Assembly: GCF_034931305.1 (NCBI RefSeq)
Contig: NZ_JAYGHY010000001.1
Span: 62,001 to 126,000, forward strand
DNA from: Cyanobium gracile_A
GTDB lineage: Bacteria > Cyanobacteriota > Cyanobacteriia > PCC-6307 > Cyanobiaceae
Length of the DNA stretch: 64,000 nt
Reading direction: 5' to 3'
Below the pieces are notes generated by a model. It saw only the letters and a list, made by a program, of their open reading frames with translations, did no database searches and was not told the DNA's origin. Shown here in pieces: positions 42,823-51,758 of this stretch. Positions within the stretch are counted from its first letter, which is position 1. Each line of letters starts with the position of its first letter. A program made the translations under genes and the position numbers.

Positions 42823-43317
42823 CTATCCGCGTTCGCCCCCCTCGGCGGGCCCCAGCTGGCGCAGGGCCTCGAACAGCACGATGCCAACGGACACCGAGAG
42901 ATTGAGGCTGCGGACCCCACCCTCGCCGGGGCGGGCCCGGCGGGCCATGGGGATGGTGAGTCGCGCGTCGGCCGATGCCTGCAGGGCGTTCGGTAATCCG
43001 TCCGTCTCGCGTCCGAACAGCAGCCAGTCGTCGCTGCGGAAGCGGAAGTCGGTGTACGCCGCCTCCACCTGGCTGCTGAGAGCCACCAGGCGGCCGCCCC
43101 GTCGCTGCCGTTCTGCCTGGAAGCCGACCAGGTCGGCGTGGCGCTGCAGCGACACCCAGGGCCAGTAGTCCAGGCCGGCCCGGCGCAGGTGGCGGTCGCT
43201 GATCGTGAATCCCAGGGGCTCGATCAGATGCAGCTCCGAGCCGGTGGCGGCGCAGGTGCGCGCCACGTTGCCCGTGTTCGGCGGAATCTGCGGCTGGTAG
43301 AGAACGACGCGGGGCAT
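42823..43317 (-). CDS. trmL: tRNA (cytidine/uridine-34-2'-O)-methyltransferase TrmL
   Basis: A SPOUT-fold methyltransferase modifying the wobble ribose of tRNA-Leu. It has 164 residues, the minimal TrmL size without an RNA-binding extension. SPOUT motifs are PPNTGNVARTCAATG, LLFGRETDGLP and RSLNLSVSVGIVLFEALRQ. ATG 43317. It lies 12 nt downstream of cobU on the same strand, at the end of a pxcA-cobU-trmL run. Confidence 0.93.
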   Translation of the reverse strand: MPRVVLYQPQIPPNTGNVARTCAATGSELHLIEPLGFTISDRHLRRAGLDYWPWVSLQRHADLVGFQAERQRRGGRLVALSSQVEAAYTDFRFRSDDWLLFGRETDGLPNALQASADARLTIPMARRARPGEGGVRSLNLSVSVGIVLFEALRQLGPAEGGERG

Positions 43318-43329
43318 GCGGGCTGGCCC

Positions 43330-43920
43330 TCAGTGGTCGGGAGGGACAGGCTGGCTGAAGGCCAGCAGGTCGATGGCACGGCCCTGCAGGACGAGCCAGG
43401 CGGCCTCGCTGAGGCCCTGGAGCTCCTGCTGCATCGTCCCCAGCCGATCACGGAAGCAGGATCCCGCGGCCGTGGCCGGCACCACCCCCCAGCCCGTTTC
43501 CTCGCAGACCACCACCAGGGGCGCCCGGCAGCGGCGGATGGCCGTGATCAGCTCGTTACAGCGGCAGGCCCAGGCCTCGGGCTCCAGCACCAGATGGGCG
43601 GCCACCCAGGTGCCGAGGGAATCCACCAGGCCCAGCTGGTCCGGTTCCAGAGCGTCGAGGGCGCCAGCGAGTTCACCGCCCACCTCTCGGCAGCTCCACT
43701 GGGGCGGGCGCCGCTGGCGATGGCGCTGCAGCCGCGCCTGCCAGGACGGGTCGTCGGGCAGGGATGGACCGGTGGCCAGGTAAACCACCGCCAGGCCGCT
43801 CTGGGCGGCCAGATGCTCGGCCCAGCGGCTCTTGCCCCCCCGCGAGGGACCGCTGACGAGGGTGAGAGGCGGGTGGCGAGGCTCCTCGGCGAGGGACTCA
43901 GCCGCCACTTCAACCGCCAC
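43330..43920 (-). CDS. cobU: Adenosylcobinamide kinase / adenosylcobinamide-phosphate guanylyltransferase
   Basis: A bifunctional enzyme of the late corrin pathway that assembles the lower-ligand loop. It has 196 residues. The P-loop GPSRGGKS is at about residues 24-31, VYLATG follows, and the kinase region has the VDSLGTWVA block and VVCEETGWGVVP. The guanylylated His is expected in the RLQRHRQRRP segment. A GTG start at 43920 overlaps the pxcA end by 11 nt. Picocyanobacteria make pseudocobalamin, which fits the presence of cobU. Confidence 0.9.
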   Translation of the reverse strand: MAVEVAAESLAEEPRHPPLTLVSGPSRGGKSRWAEHLAAQSGLAVVYLATGPSLPDDPSWQARLQRHRQRRPPQWSCREVGGELAGALDALEPDQLGLVDSLGTWVAAHLVLEPEAWACRCNELITAIRRCRAPLVVVCEETGWGVVPATAAGSCFRDRLGTMQQELQGLSEAAWLVLQGRAIDLLAFSQPVPPDH

Positions 43921-45055
43921 CGTTCATGTTGCGCAGGGTGGCCACCGAGGACGGCGACACACGGTTGAGGTAACGGAAGATCCAGTACTTGAAGATCGTG
44001 GCCAGCACCACCGGGAACGTGGCAATGAACAGCATCACGAAGTTCTCACGGGCCGGCAATCCGAGATGGTTGGCGATTCCGTCGAGGAGCACGGTCCAGC
44101 CTTCCGGACTGTGGAATCCCACGAAGATGTCGGTGAACAGAATGATGGCAAAGGCCTTGGCACTGTCGCTCAGGCCGTACACCAGTTCGTCGATGAACCC
44201 CCGCAGCACCTGGATATCGCGCCGGCCAGCGATGGCGATCACCACGAAGCCGATGAAGCCGGAGATGTCCGCCAGGACGTTCTTGATGGCGTGGGTGCTC
44301 TCCTGATCAGCCTCCTCCTTGAGGATCTGGGCGCGCTTGGAGAGCTCCGTCTGGAGCTCCTCGCGGCTGGGAAGGGGCTTGCCCTCCAGCAGCGCATCGA
44401 ATTCGATTTCCGCCTGGTAGACGCGCAGTTTCTCGACGGCCCTCTCCTCCAACTGGGGTCTGGGGTAGGTGAGGAAGGCGTTGTCGGGGGCGAACCGATC
44501 CACCAAAGGCGACACCACGTACGTGCGGCTCACCTGTTGCACCAGCACCGGCACCAGGATCAGCAGCAGCAGGATGCGCAGGGACACCAGGGTGGAGTCG
44601 CGGCGGCGGCGGAAGCCAGCCACCACACTCGCCTCCGCTTCCGGATCAAGCTGGCGGCGCACCGTGTCGACCACGCTCACCAGGCTGCGGGGCAGCATCT
44701 CCGGCGAGCGGCTGAGGGCCGGCAGCTCCTCCCTGGCCACGGAGTACCGGCCGGTGACCGTGTCGATCAGCTGGAACTGGCGCAGTTCCTGCCCGGAGAG
44801 TTCCTGGCGGTAGGGGGCCAGCACCGTCCTGGCCTGACGGCAGACCTGCAGGGCAGCGCGAAAGCGGCGCAGCACCTGGGCCTGCATGGCCCGTGGAATG
44901 CTCAGCTCCAGTTCCGGACGCACCGGGCGGTCGTTGTAGTGCTCCATCTCGATGCTCTGGATGAGCAGGGCGGCTTCGTAGCCGCGCTCAAGATCGGCGC
45001 TCAGGTCAAACGACTGGGCCCTCCCGAAGGTGCCCATCCAGTCAGTCAGTCCCAT
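43910..45055 (-). CDS. pxcA: Proton extrusion protein PxcA (CemA family)
   Basis: An inner-envelope protein needed for light-induced proton extrusion and linked to inorganic carbon uptake. It has 381 residues. A soluble N-terminal half of about 180 residues is followed by membrane helices, including RILLLLILVPVLVQQVSRTYVV and two near the C-terminus (KAFAIILFTDIFVGFHSP and FVMLFIATFPVVLATIFKYWIFRYLNR). These blocks are conserved with chloroplast CemA. ATG 45055. The next upstream gene is the Psb32-like gene, 22 nt away, on the same strand. Confidence 0.93.
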   Translation of the reverse strand: MGLTDWMGTFGRAQSFDLSADLERGYEAALLIQSIEMEHYNDRPVRPELELSIPRAMQAQVLRRFRAALQVCRQARTVLAPYRQELSGQELRQFQLIDTVTGRYSVAREELPALSRSPEMLPRSLVSVVDTVRRQLDPEAEASVVAGFRRRRDSTLVSLRILLLLILVPVLVQQVSRTYVVSPLVDRFAPDNAFLTYPRPQLEERAVEKLRVYQAEIEFDALLEGKPLPSREELQTELSKRAQILKEEADQESTHAIKNVLADISGFIGFVVIAIAGRRDIQVLRGFIDELVYGLSDSAKAFAIILFTDIFVGFHSPEGWTVLLDGIANHLGLPARENFVMLFIATFPVVLATIFKYWIFRYLNRVSPSSVATLRNMNGGG

Positions 45056-45077
45056 TAGGAGGAAAGGGGCGTGGGGA

Positions 45078-45779
45078 TCAACGGGAGAAGACCCACCAGG
45101 TGAGCATCGGCACCACGGTTCCCACCACCAGCAGAACGATCACCCAGGTGAAGGCGTTGCTGCTGGACGTTTCCTCACGGGTGGGGATGTTGCTGACGAC
45201 GGCGGCGGTCTCCTCGATGACGGGTTCCCCCGGATCTTCACCGCCCTGGAGAACGGTGGCAAGGCGTTGCAGGGCATCGACGGCGGCCTGGCGATAGCGA
45301 TCGCCGCTGCGCAGGGGCTGGGCCATCGTGGTCGCGGCGGTGCTCTGCAGCAGTTCGGTCGGCAGCTGCCGGTCGAGCGGGGCCTGGGCGGTGATCGCCG
45401 TGGCCCGGGTCTGGGTGTCGATCAGCAGCAGCAGCAGGGGATCAGGGCTGCTGCCGGCCGGGGGATCAGCCGACCAACGCTCCAGCAGCTGGTTGGCCAG
45501 GCTGTCGAGCCCCAGGCCGTAATCGAGCCGGGTGAGGGTGATCAGCCGGGCATCGACCCGTTCAGCGGAGAAGGCCTCCAGTTGGTGCTCGATTTCGGCA
45601 TTGCCGGCCCGGCTGAGCACCTTGGCTCCATCCAGCACATGCTCGGCCGGTGGGCGCAGGGGCAGGTCGGCGGCGGACACGGCCAGGGCAGCGGCAACCG
45701 GAGCGGCCAGCACCAGGGCCAGGGCCAGCACCAGGGAGAGCAGGGACCGGCGCAGAGGGGTCACTGAAGCCAAGGCCAT
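45078..45779 (-). CDS. Psb32-like TPM domain protein
   Basis: A thylakoid protein linked to photosystem II repair and protection. It has 233 residues: signal peptide at about 1-34, a TPM domain containing VLDGAKVLSRAGNAEIEHQLEAF and the LTRLDYGLGLDSLANQLLERW block, and a C-terminal transmembrane anchor (WVIVLLVVGTVVPMLTWWVF). This is the standard Psb32 layout, with the domain on the lumenal or periplasmic side. ATG 45779 is chosen over 45824 to put the signal at the start. It is divergent from the CCB gene at 45857. Confidence 0.85.
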   Translation of the reverse strand: MALASVTPLRRSLLSLVLALALVLAAPVAAALAVSAADLPLRPPAEHVLDGAKVLSRAGNAEIEHQLEAFSAERVDARLITLTRLDYGLGLDSLANQLLERWSADPPAGSSPDPLLLLLIDTQTRATAITAQAPLDRQLPTELLQSTAATTMAQPLRSGDRYRQAAVDALQRLATVLQGGEDPGEPVIEETAAVVSNIPTREETSSSNAFTWVIVLLVVGTVVPMLTWWVFSR

Positions 45780-45856
45780 CGTGCAAGACGCCACCAGTCT
45801 GCCGTTGCCGCTGCGTTCCGGCATCCTGAAAGCACCTTCGGTACCGGAACTCCACG

Positions 45857-46540
45857 ATGGCGATGCCCGCCGCCGCCCGCGTTGTTCTGGTCTGTGGTCT
45901 GACGGGACTGGGCCTGGTGGTGCTCAACCAGATGACGGCCCCCAGCCTCGACCCTTCCCTGGAGCGGGCCTCGGTGCTGGGCAGCATCCTGTCGGTGCTG
46001 CTGTTGCTGGTGGCCCTGCTGTGGCAACGGGTGGAGCCCGTGGCTCCGGAGCGTGTGCCCCTGCAGGGGCGTGAGGGGCTCCACTTGGCACCGGATCTGG
46101 ATGCTCCCCTGGCCGAAGAGCTGGGCTGGGGCAGCACGATGCTCCTGACCGCCACGCCGGCGGCGGTGGTGCTGCTCCACTGGCGCGGCCGCGTCCTGCT
46201 GGAGAGGGGTCTGCTGGGCAGCGGTGCGTTCCAGCCGGGGACGATCTGCCGGCGCTGCACGGCCACTGGCAAGGCGATCTCGCTGGTGGACCTGAAGCTC
46301 TATCCGGGTCGGGAGGAGTTCGCCGCCCTGCCCACCGGTCTGCCGGCCGTGCTGGTCCAACCCCTGGGACAGGAGGGAGTGCTGGTGCTGGGCGGCTGGT
46401 CTCCGCGCTGTTTCAGCCGCAGCGATCTGATCTGGGTGGACGGCTGGGCCCGGCGCCTCACAGGCGAATTGGCTCGGGTTTCGGCCGAGGAGGCGCCGGC
46501 CGGGGAGGTGTCTTCGACGGCGGCACCTGGAACTGGCTGA
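45857..46540 (+). CDS. Cofactor assembly of complex C subunit B (CCB2/CCB4-like)
   Basis: A membrane protein of the system IV pathway that attaches heme ci to cytochrome b6. It has 227 residues. Two N-terminal hydrophobic helices (about 8-28 and 40-58) are followed by a stromal/cytoplasmic domain with RCTATGKAISLVDLKLYPGR and a VLGGWSPRCFSRSD block. These match the CCB2/CCB4 family as I remember it. The last 83 nt overlap the coding end of lptC on the other strand, an unusually long convergent overlap. ATG 45857. Confidence 0.75.
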   Translation: MAMPAAARVVLVCGLTGLGLVVLNQMTAPSLDPSLERASVLGSILSVLLLLVALLWQRVEPVAPERVPLQGREGLHLAPDLDAPLAEELGWGSTMLLTATPAAVVLLHWRGRVLLERGLLGSGAFQPGTICRRCTATGKAISLVDLKLYPGREEFAALPTGLPAVLVQPLGQEGVLVLGGWSPRCFSRSDLIWVDGWARRLTGELARVSAEEAPAGEVSSTAAPGTG

Positions 46541-47591
46541 ACACCCGACCGCCAGGAGCGGTGACGACGACAGAACCGTTCTCCCCCAGCTGGCCCCGCA
46601 GCAGGCGGCCCCGGGTGAGCTGGCGGTTGGCGGGACGTTGCAACAACACGGAGCCATCGGCTGCGACCGCCTGGGTCTGCCAGTTCCAGGAACAGCTCCG
46701 GGCCTCGAGGCTGGCGCCGTCCTGCTGGATGAAGCAGCCCGCCGGAATCCGCACGATCTGCTGGGCCGCATCCACCTGCATGGCCTTGCCCCGGGCGCTG
46801 GCGCCACCAGACACCGCTGGGTCGCTGAACAGCACCGGGGGCCCCAGGTTGAACAGCTGCTTCTGGGTGTTGCCGTTCAAGGAGGTGGCCGTGAGGGTCT
46901 GGGGGGGGGCGCCAGCGGCTGACCCCGGAGGCCGCCGTTCCCCGAGCACCGGCCCGCGGGCGTTGAGGGCGCCGCTGCCGGGTTGCCACAGCACCGAGGC
47001 CACCGTCACGACGATCTGGGGAGCGCCGACGGGATTGGCCTGGAAGGGATCAAACGCCTGGGCCCAGCGCTGCAGACGCGGTTTCCCCTGCAGATCCAGG
47101 GTGTCTTTGTCGATGCGGAAGGTGGCCCGCTCGGCGGACAGTCGCGTGTTGGGATCGAAGCCCTCTGGGTGCCGGTCGATCTCCATCAGGTTGCGGCTGG
47201 GGATCCAGCGCACCCGGGAGCCCTGGATCATCACCGGTGCGTTGCCCAGACGCTGCAGGCGGATCCGCCCCTCCAGCAGGATCACGGCCCCGTCGTTGAT
47301 CAACGTTCCGGTGGAGGCCTCCACCCGGTAGGCGGGCTTGCCATTGCTGTAAATCACGCCGCGGGGCTGCAGGGCCCGGGCCACCCGTCGCCGCAGGTCA
47401 TAGCGGGCCTCCGGACTGGTCAGCTCCCAGTTGGGGCGCCCAAACACATCTTGCTGACGGAGATCCAGGGAGCGGAACACGAACGGGGTGGGGGCCGTCT
47501 CGCGGGCCACCTCACCAGGACCGCAGCCCGTGAGCAACAGCAGCAGCGGGGCCGCCAGAAGCCAGGGTCGGGTCAGGAGGGGAGGGGTCAA
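46458..47591 (-). CDS. lptC: LptC-like lipoprotein of LPS export
   Basis: A membrane-tethered periplasmic protein that links LptBFG to LptA. It has 377 residues, longer than the 190 of E. coli, as is usual in cyanobacteria. A lipoprotein signal ends at the lipobox LLTGC (Cys near residue 23). Several OstA-like repeats follow, such as RRVARALQPRGVIYSNGKPAYRVEA. The C-terminal tail is Pro/Lys/Arg-rich and is the part that overlaps the CCB gene. The TTG start at 47591 overlaps the metG stop (TTGA). The rest of the Lpt system is at 17990-20438. Confidence 0.85.
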   Translation of the reverse strand: MTPPLLTRPWLLAAPLLLLLTGCGPGEVARETAPTPFVFRSLDLRQQDVFGRPNWELTSPEARYDLRRRVARALQPRGVIYSNGKPAYRVEASTGTLINDGAVILLEGRIRLQRLGNAPVMIQGSRVRWIPSRNLMEIDRHPEGFDPNTRLSAERATFRIDKDTLDLQGKPRLQRWAQAFDPFQANPVGAPQIVVTVASVLWQPGSGALNARGPVLGERRPPGSAAGAPPQTLTATSLNGNTQKQLFNLGPPVLFSDPAVSGGASARGKAMQVDAAQQIVRIPAGCFIQQDGASLEARSCSWNWQTQAVAADGSVLLQRPANRQLTRGRLLRGQLGENGSVVVTAPGGRVFSQFQVPPSKTPPRPAPPRPKPEPIRL

Positions 47592-49138
47592 AGGGGGGAA
47601 TCCAGTTCCAGACGGTGCAGCACCGGCGTCGGCTCGGGCAGGGGATCGCCGCAGGCCAGCTTCCCCCAGTGTCGGGCCGCCGTCCAGCCGGTGTCGCCCC
47701 CCAGCTCCGGCTGGGCCAACTGGCTCAGCATCCGCCCGGAGAGATCGGGCAGCAGGGGCGCCAGCAACAGGGCCACCCAGCGGCTGGTTTCCAGGACGGC
47801 GTAGAGATCGGCGGCCACCCCGGGACGGCCCTCTTCGCTCTTGATCGCCTTCCAGGGGGCCCGGTCGTTGAGGAAGCCGTTGGCGGCTTCGGCCAGCTCC
47901 AGGATCGCCACGGCGGCCGAGCGGAAATCCAGGGCCTCAAGGGCAGCATCAACGGCCTCGGCACAGGCCGTTGAGCGCAGGGCCAGCGGATGGTCGGCAG
48001 CGGCGGCATCACCAGCCGGCGGCACGGCCCCGTCAAACCAGCGCCGCGCCATCGAGGACGTGCGGTTGAGCAGGTTGCCGATCGTGTTGGCCAGGTCGTT
48101 GTTGACCAGGTCGCTGAAGCGCTGCTGCTGGAAATCGCCGTCGTCGCCGAAGGGGATGTCCCGCAACAGGTACCAGCGCACCGCATCGGCGCCGCAGCGC
48201 TCCAGCAGCACGTCGGGATCGAGCACGTTGCCGAGCGACTTGCCCATCTTCTGGCCCTCCCGAGTGAGGAAGCCATGGCCAAAGACTTTCTGCGGCAACG
48301 GCAGACCGGCCGACAGCAGCATCGCCGGCCAGTAGACGGCGTGGAACCGCAGGATGTCCTTGCCGATCACGTGCAGCTGGGCCGGCCAGCCGCGCTCGAT
48401 CAGCAGGTCCAGGTCGGCGGGGTCGTCCGGGCCGAGCAGGGCCGAGAGGTAGCCCAGCAGGGCGTCAAACCAGACATAAAAGGTATGGCCGTCGTAGCCG
48501 GGGACCGGAATGCCCCAGGGCAGATCGAGCCGGGAGATGGAGAAGTCGCGCAGGCCTCCGGCGACGAAGTTCTCCACCTCCCGGCGCCGGGAGCGGGGCG
48601 CGATGAAGTCCTCGCTGGCCACCAGCCGCTCGATCTGCTCCTGATAGCGGGAGAGGCGGAAGAAGAGGTTGAGCTCGTCGCGCCACTCCAGGGGGCGCAG
48701 GTGGATCGGGCAGTGGGGCTCGGTGGCCGCAGGGGATTCCTCCTTGAATTCCTCGCAGGCGACGCAGTACCAGCCCTGCTGGCGCCCTTCGATCACATCG
48801 CCGCTGGCCTCGACCCGGGCGAAGAACTGCTCGACGATCGCCCGGTGGCGCGGATCGGTGGTGCGGATGAAGCGGTCGTTGCTGATGCCCCAGCGCCGCC
48901 AGAGGTCGCGGTACTCGCCGCTGATGGCGTCGCAGTGGGCCTGGGGGGTGAGGCCGGCGGCCTCGGCCGAGCGCTGGATCTTGAGGCCGTGCTCGTCGCA
49001 GCCGGTGATGAAGGTGACGTCCTCCCCCTGCAGCCGCCGGAAGCGGGCGATGCTGTCGCAGGCGAGGGTGGTGTAGGTGCTGCCCAGGTGGGCGCGGTCG
49101 TTGACGTAATAGAGGGGGGTGGTGAGGGTATAGGTCAT
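47588..49138 (-). CDS. metG: Methionine--tRNA ligase
   Basis: Class I aminoacyl-tRNA synthetase, 516 residues. HIGH appears as AHLGS in YYVNDRAHLGS and KMSKS as KMGKS. The KFHAVYWPAMLL-like block (LRFHAVYWPAMLLSAG) and the short Cys pair CVACEEF place it in the compact form without the C-terminal EMAP-type tRNA-binding domain. ATG 49138. The lptC start overlaps its stop by 4 nt, so an essential translation gene and an outer-membrane gene share one mRNA. It is divergent from the FAD oxidoreductase. Confidence 0.97.
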   Translation of the reverse strand: MTYTLTTPLYYVNDRAHLGSTYTTLACDSIARFRRLQGEDVTFITGCDEHGLKIQRSAEAAGLTPQAHCDAISGEYRDLWRRWGISNDRFIRTTDPRHRAIVEQFFARVEASGDVIEGRQQGWYCVACEEFKEESPAATEPHCPIHLRPLEWRDELNLFFRLSRYQEQIERLVASEDFIAPRSRRREVENFVAGGLRDFSISRLDLPWGIPVPGYDGHTFYVWFDALLGYLSALLGPDDPADLDLLIERGWPAQLHVIGKDILRFHAVYWPAMLLSAGLPLPQKVFGHGFLTREGQKMGKSLGNVLDPDVLLERCGADAVRWYLLRDIPFGDDGDFQQQRFSDLVNNDLANTIGNLLNRTSSMARRWFDGAVPPAGDAAAADHPLALRSTACAEAVDAALEALDFRSAAVAILELAEAANGFLNDRAPWKAIKSEEGRPGVAADLYAVLETSRWVALLLAPLLPDLSGRMLSQLAQPELGGDTGWTAARHWGKLACGDPLPEPTPVLHRLELDSPL

Positions 49139-49286
49139 CGGCAGGCGACGTCGGCCGGGTCCGCCGGCGGCAGGAGGGAGTCCCGTGACGCCCCCGTGAC
49201 GCTCTTGGGCCCAGGCCCGGGGCCCGGATCCTACCCATGGCCCCGGGATGGGATGCTGGCCCCCTGACCCCGGCCCCTTCTCCCCG

Positions 49287-51149
49287 ATGCGCACGGGCTT
49301 CGATCGCAGGGCGGACGTGCTCGTGTGGGGCGGCGGCAGCGGTGGCATCGCCGCGGCGCTGCAGGCCGCCCGCTCCGGCGTCGACACCCTGCTGCTCACC
49401 CCCGGGCCCTGGCTCGGCGGCATGGTGAGCGCGGCCGGGGTCTGCGCCCCCGATGGCAATGAGCTGAGCCCCTGGCAGAGCGGCCTGTGGGGGGCCCTGC
49501 TGCGGGCCCTGCAAGGGATTGAACCGGAGGGGCTGGATCAGAACTGGGTGAGCTGCTTCGGCTACCGCCCCGCCAGCGCCGAGCGGATCCTGCGCCGCTG
49601 GGTCGCCGCCGAAGCTCGGCTCGACTGGTGGGCCGGGGCCGGGCTGGGGCCGATCGAGCGGGACGGCGATCGCATCAGCGCCGTGACCGTGGTGCACGGC
49701 GGCCTCCAGCGACGACTTCTGCCCACGATCGTCATCGACGGCAGCGACCGCGGCGACCTGTTTCCCCTGGCCGGCGCCCCGTTCCGCTTCGGCTGGGAGG
49801 CCAGGGAGCTGTGGCAGGAGCCCAGCGCCCCCACGGCGGCGGCCCTGGCGGGCGACCCCTTCTTCCAGCGACAGCCGGTCCAATCTCCCACTTGGGTGTG
49901 CCTGGGCCAGTTGGACGAACGGGGGGGACCGGCTGCACCCGACCGGGAGGCCTGGCAGCACTCCCCCCCGTCCCTTGCTGCCCCGTTTGCCAGGGCCACC
50001 GAGGCCTTCGGCCTGGAGCGCACCCTCACCTATGGCCGCCTGCCCGGCGGACTGGTGATGCTGAACTGGCCCCTGCATGGCAACGACTGGCACCACGGCC
50101 TGGAGCGGGCCTTTGCCGAACGCGTCGCCGGCGGCGCCGTTGAAGCTGAAGCGGCCGAAGCGGAGCTGCTGGCGGCGATGCGCCACCACAGCGAAGCCTT
50201 CGCGGCCGACCTGCGCCAGGCCAGCGGCGGCTGGCTGGGGCCGGCGGAGGTGTTTCCCACGCCCGAAGAGGCCAGCACCGGCCGGCTCAGCGGCTCGGGC
50301 TCCCTGGCGCTGATGCCCTACTGGCGCGAGGGCCGCCGGCTGGTGGCCCGGGAGCAGGTGCTGGAGCAGCACCTGCTGCCCCAGGGGGAGGGTGCCTGCA
50401 TCGCCCCCCTCAGCTGCGATCCCCGCGGGGCTTTGAGCAGCATGGCGGTGGGCAATTACGCCAACGATCACCACTACCCCGGCGGCGACTGGCCCCTGGC
50501 CCCCAAGAGCTGCCGCTGGGGTGGTCGCTGGAGCGGCACCCCGTTCACCATCCCCTACGGCGCCCTGGTGAGTGCGGGGGTCTCCAATCTGCTGGCGGCC
50601 GACAAGAACGTCGGCGTCAGTCACATGGCGAATGGGGCCACCCGGCTGCAGCCCCTGGTGGTCAACATCGGCCAGGCCGCCGGCCTGGCGGCCGCCCTGT
50701 GCGTGCGCCACGGGCTGGAGCCGGCCGCACTTCCCGTGCGACGCCTGCAGGTGGCCCTGATCGAGGATCCGCTGGCCCCGGCCGCCGTGGTGCCGCTGTG
50801 GGACACCCCCTGGCACCACCCCTTGTGGCGTGAGCGGCATCTTCAGGCGCTGGAGGCGCCGGAGCGACTGGATCGGCACGGGCAGCTGCAGGCGGGCGCG
50901 GAGCTCGCGCCGCCAGCGGGCTGGGCGCCTCCCCCGGAGCCCGGCGAGCGGCTCTGGCGCGGGGAGCTGGTGCCGGATGGCCAGGGCGGCTACGTGCTCC
51001 ACGGCGAAGCGGGGGCCTGGCCGTTGATCACTCTGGAGCCGGCCCTGCACCACTGGCTGCTGGGCCTCGATCGCCCCACCCCGGCGGCCCTGATCGGCTG
51101 TGCCAACCCCTGGGGCCCGTGGCTGCGGGTGTCGCGCGCCGTGCCGTGA
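49287..51149 (+). CDS. Large FAD-dependent oxidoreductase (FAD_oxidored type)
   Basis: A 620-residue flavoprotein with the FAD motif VWGGGSGGIAAALQAARSG at about residues 12-30, GGMVSAAGVCAP, an internal NYANDHHYP block, and a C-terminal FAD-side motif AADKNVGVSHMANGATRLQP. This layout fits the FAD_oxidored family of uncharacterised oxidoreductases. The substrate is unknown. There is no signal peptide. ATG 49287 is chosen; ATG 49248 would add 13 Pro-rich residues. The stop overlaps the GTG start of the following membrane protein (GTGA), so the two are probably coupled. Confidence 0.8.
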   Translation: MRTGFDRRADVLVWGGGSGGIAAALQAARSGVDTLLLTPGPWLGGMVSAAGVCAPDGNELSPWQSGLWGALLRALQGIEPEGLDQNWVSCFGYRPASAERILRRWVAAEARLDWWAGAGLGPIERDGDRISAVTVVHGGLQRRLLPTIVIDGSDRGDLFPLAGAPFRFGWEARELWQEPSAPTAAALAGDPFFQRQPVQSPTWVCLGQLDERGGPAAPDREAWQHSPPSLAAPFARATEAFGLERTLTYGRLPGGLVMLNWPLHGNDWHHGLERAFAERVAGGAVEAEAAEAELLAAMRHHSEAFAADLRQASGGWLGPAEVFPTPEEASTGRLSGSGSLALMPYWREGRRLVAREQVLEQHLLPQGEGACIAPLSCDPRGALSSMAVGNYANDHHYPGGDWPLAPKSCRWGGRWSGTPFTIPYGALVSAGVSNLLAADKNVGVSHMANGATRLQPLVVNIGQAAGLAAALCVRHGLEPAALPVRRLQVALIEDPLAPAAVVPLWDTPWHHPLWRERHLQALEAPERLDRHGQLQAGAELAPPAGWAPPPEPGERLWRGELVPDGQGGYVLHGEAGAWPLITLEPALHHWLLGLDRPTPAALIGCANPWGPWLRVSRAVP

Positions 51150-51721
51150 AGGCACTGCTCAGCGGCGCCGCCATCGCCCTCACCTTCGCAGCCTTTCTCC
51201 CTTACATCGTCTCGATCCGATCGGGTCGCACCCGCCCCCATGTGTTCTCCTGGCTGATCTGGGGCGTCACCACCCTGCTGGTGTTCCTGGCCCAGCGTGC
51301 CGGGGGCGGTGGGGTCGGCACCTGGCCCACCGGCGTGTCGGCCCTGATCACCTTCCTCATCGCTTGGCTGGCCTTCGCCCATGGCGCCGACCGGGAGATC
51401 ACGACGAGCGACTGGCTGTTCCTGCTGGGGGCCAGCTCGGCCCTGCCTTTCTGGTTCCTCACCGCCGATCCCCTCTGGGCCGTGGTGATCCTCACCCTGG
51501 TGGATCTGCTGGGCTTCGGGCCCACCCTGCGGCGGGCCTATGCCCACCCCGAGCAGGAACGGGTCGGCTTCTACAGCCTGTTCGTGCTGCGCAATCTGCT
51601 GGTGCTCCTGTCCCTGGAGCGACTGACGCTCACCACGGCGCTGTTCCCGGCGGCGGTGGGCCTGGGCTGCGTGGGACTGGTGCTGCTGCTGCTCTGGCGG
51701 CGACGCTCCTTGCGGGCCTGA
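51146..51721 (+). CDS. Polytopic membrane protein, unknown function
   Basis: A 191-residue protein with about six hydrophobic segments. The pattern includes TFAAFLPYIVSIRSGRTRPHVFSWLIWG, which is reminiscent of PQ-loop/SWEET-like half-transporters, but I cannot confirm that family. The GTG start at 51146 overlaps the FAD oxidoreductase stop (GTGA); a longer frame begins at 51119. Coupling suggests a shared role with the flavoprotein, but nothing in the sequence names it. Confidence 0.7.
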   Translation: MKALLSGAAIALTFAAFLPYIVSIRSGRTRPHVFSWLIWGVTTLLVFLAQRAGGGGVGTWPTGVSALITFLIAWLAFAHGADREITTSDWLFLLGASSALPFWFLTADPLWAVVILTLVDLLGFGPTLRRAYAHPEQERVGFYSLFVLRNLLVLLSLERLTLTTALFPAAVGLGCVGLVLLLLWRRRSLRA

Positions 51722-51758
51722 GGTCGGCGAAGATGACTTGGATCAGCGCCATTGCCCC

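Noticed and set aside
48465..51155. A very long open frame on the minus strand opposite the FAD oxidoreductase
   Set aside because: It runs through the metG start and the FAD oxidoreductase in a non-coding frame and its product is Gly/Ala/Pro/Arg/Gln-rich with no motif. High-GC DNA produces such frames opposite real genes.
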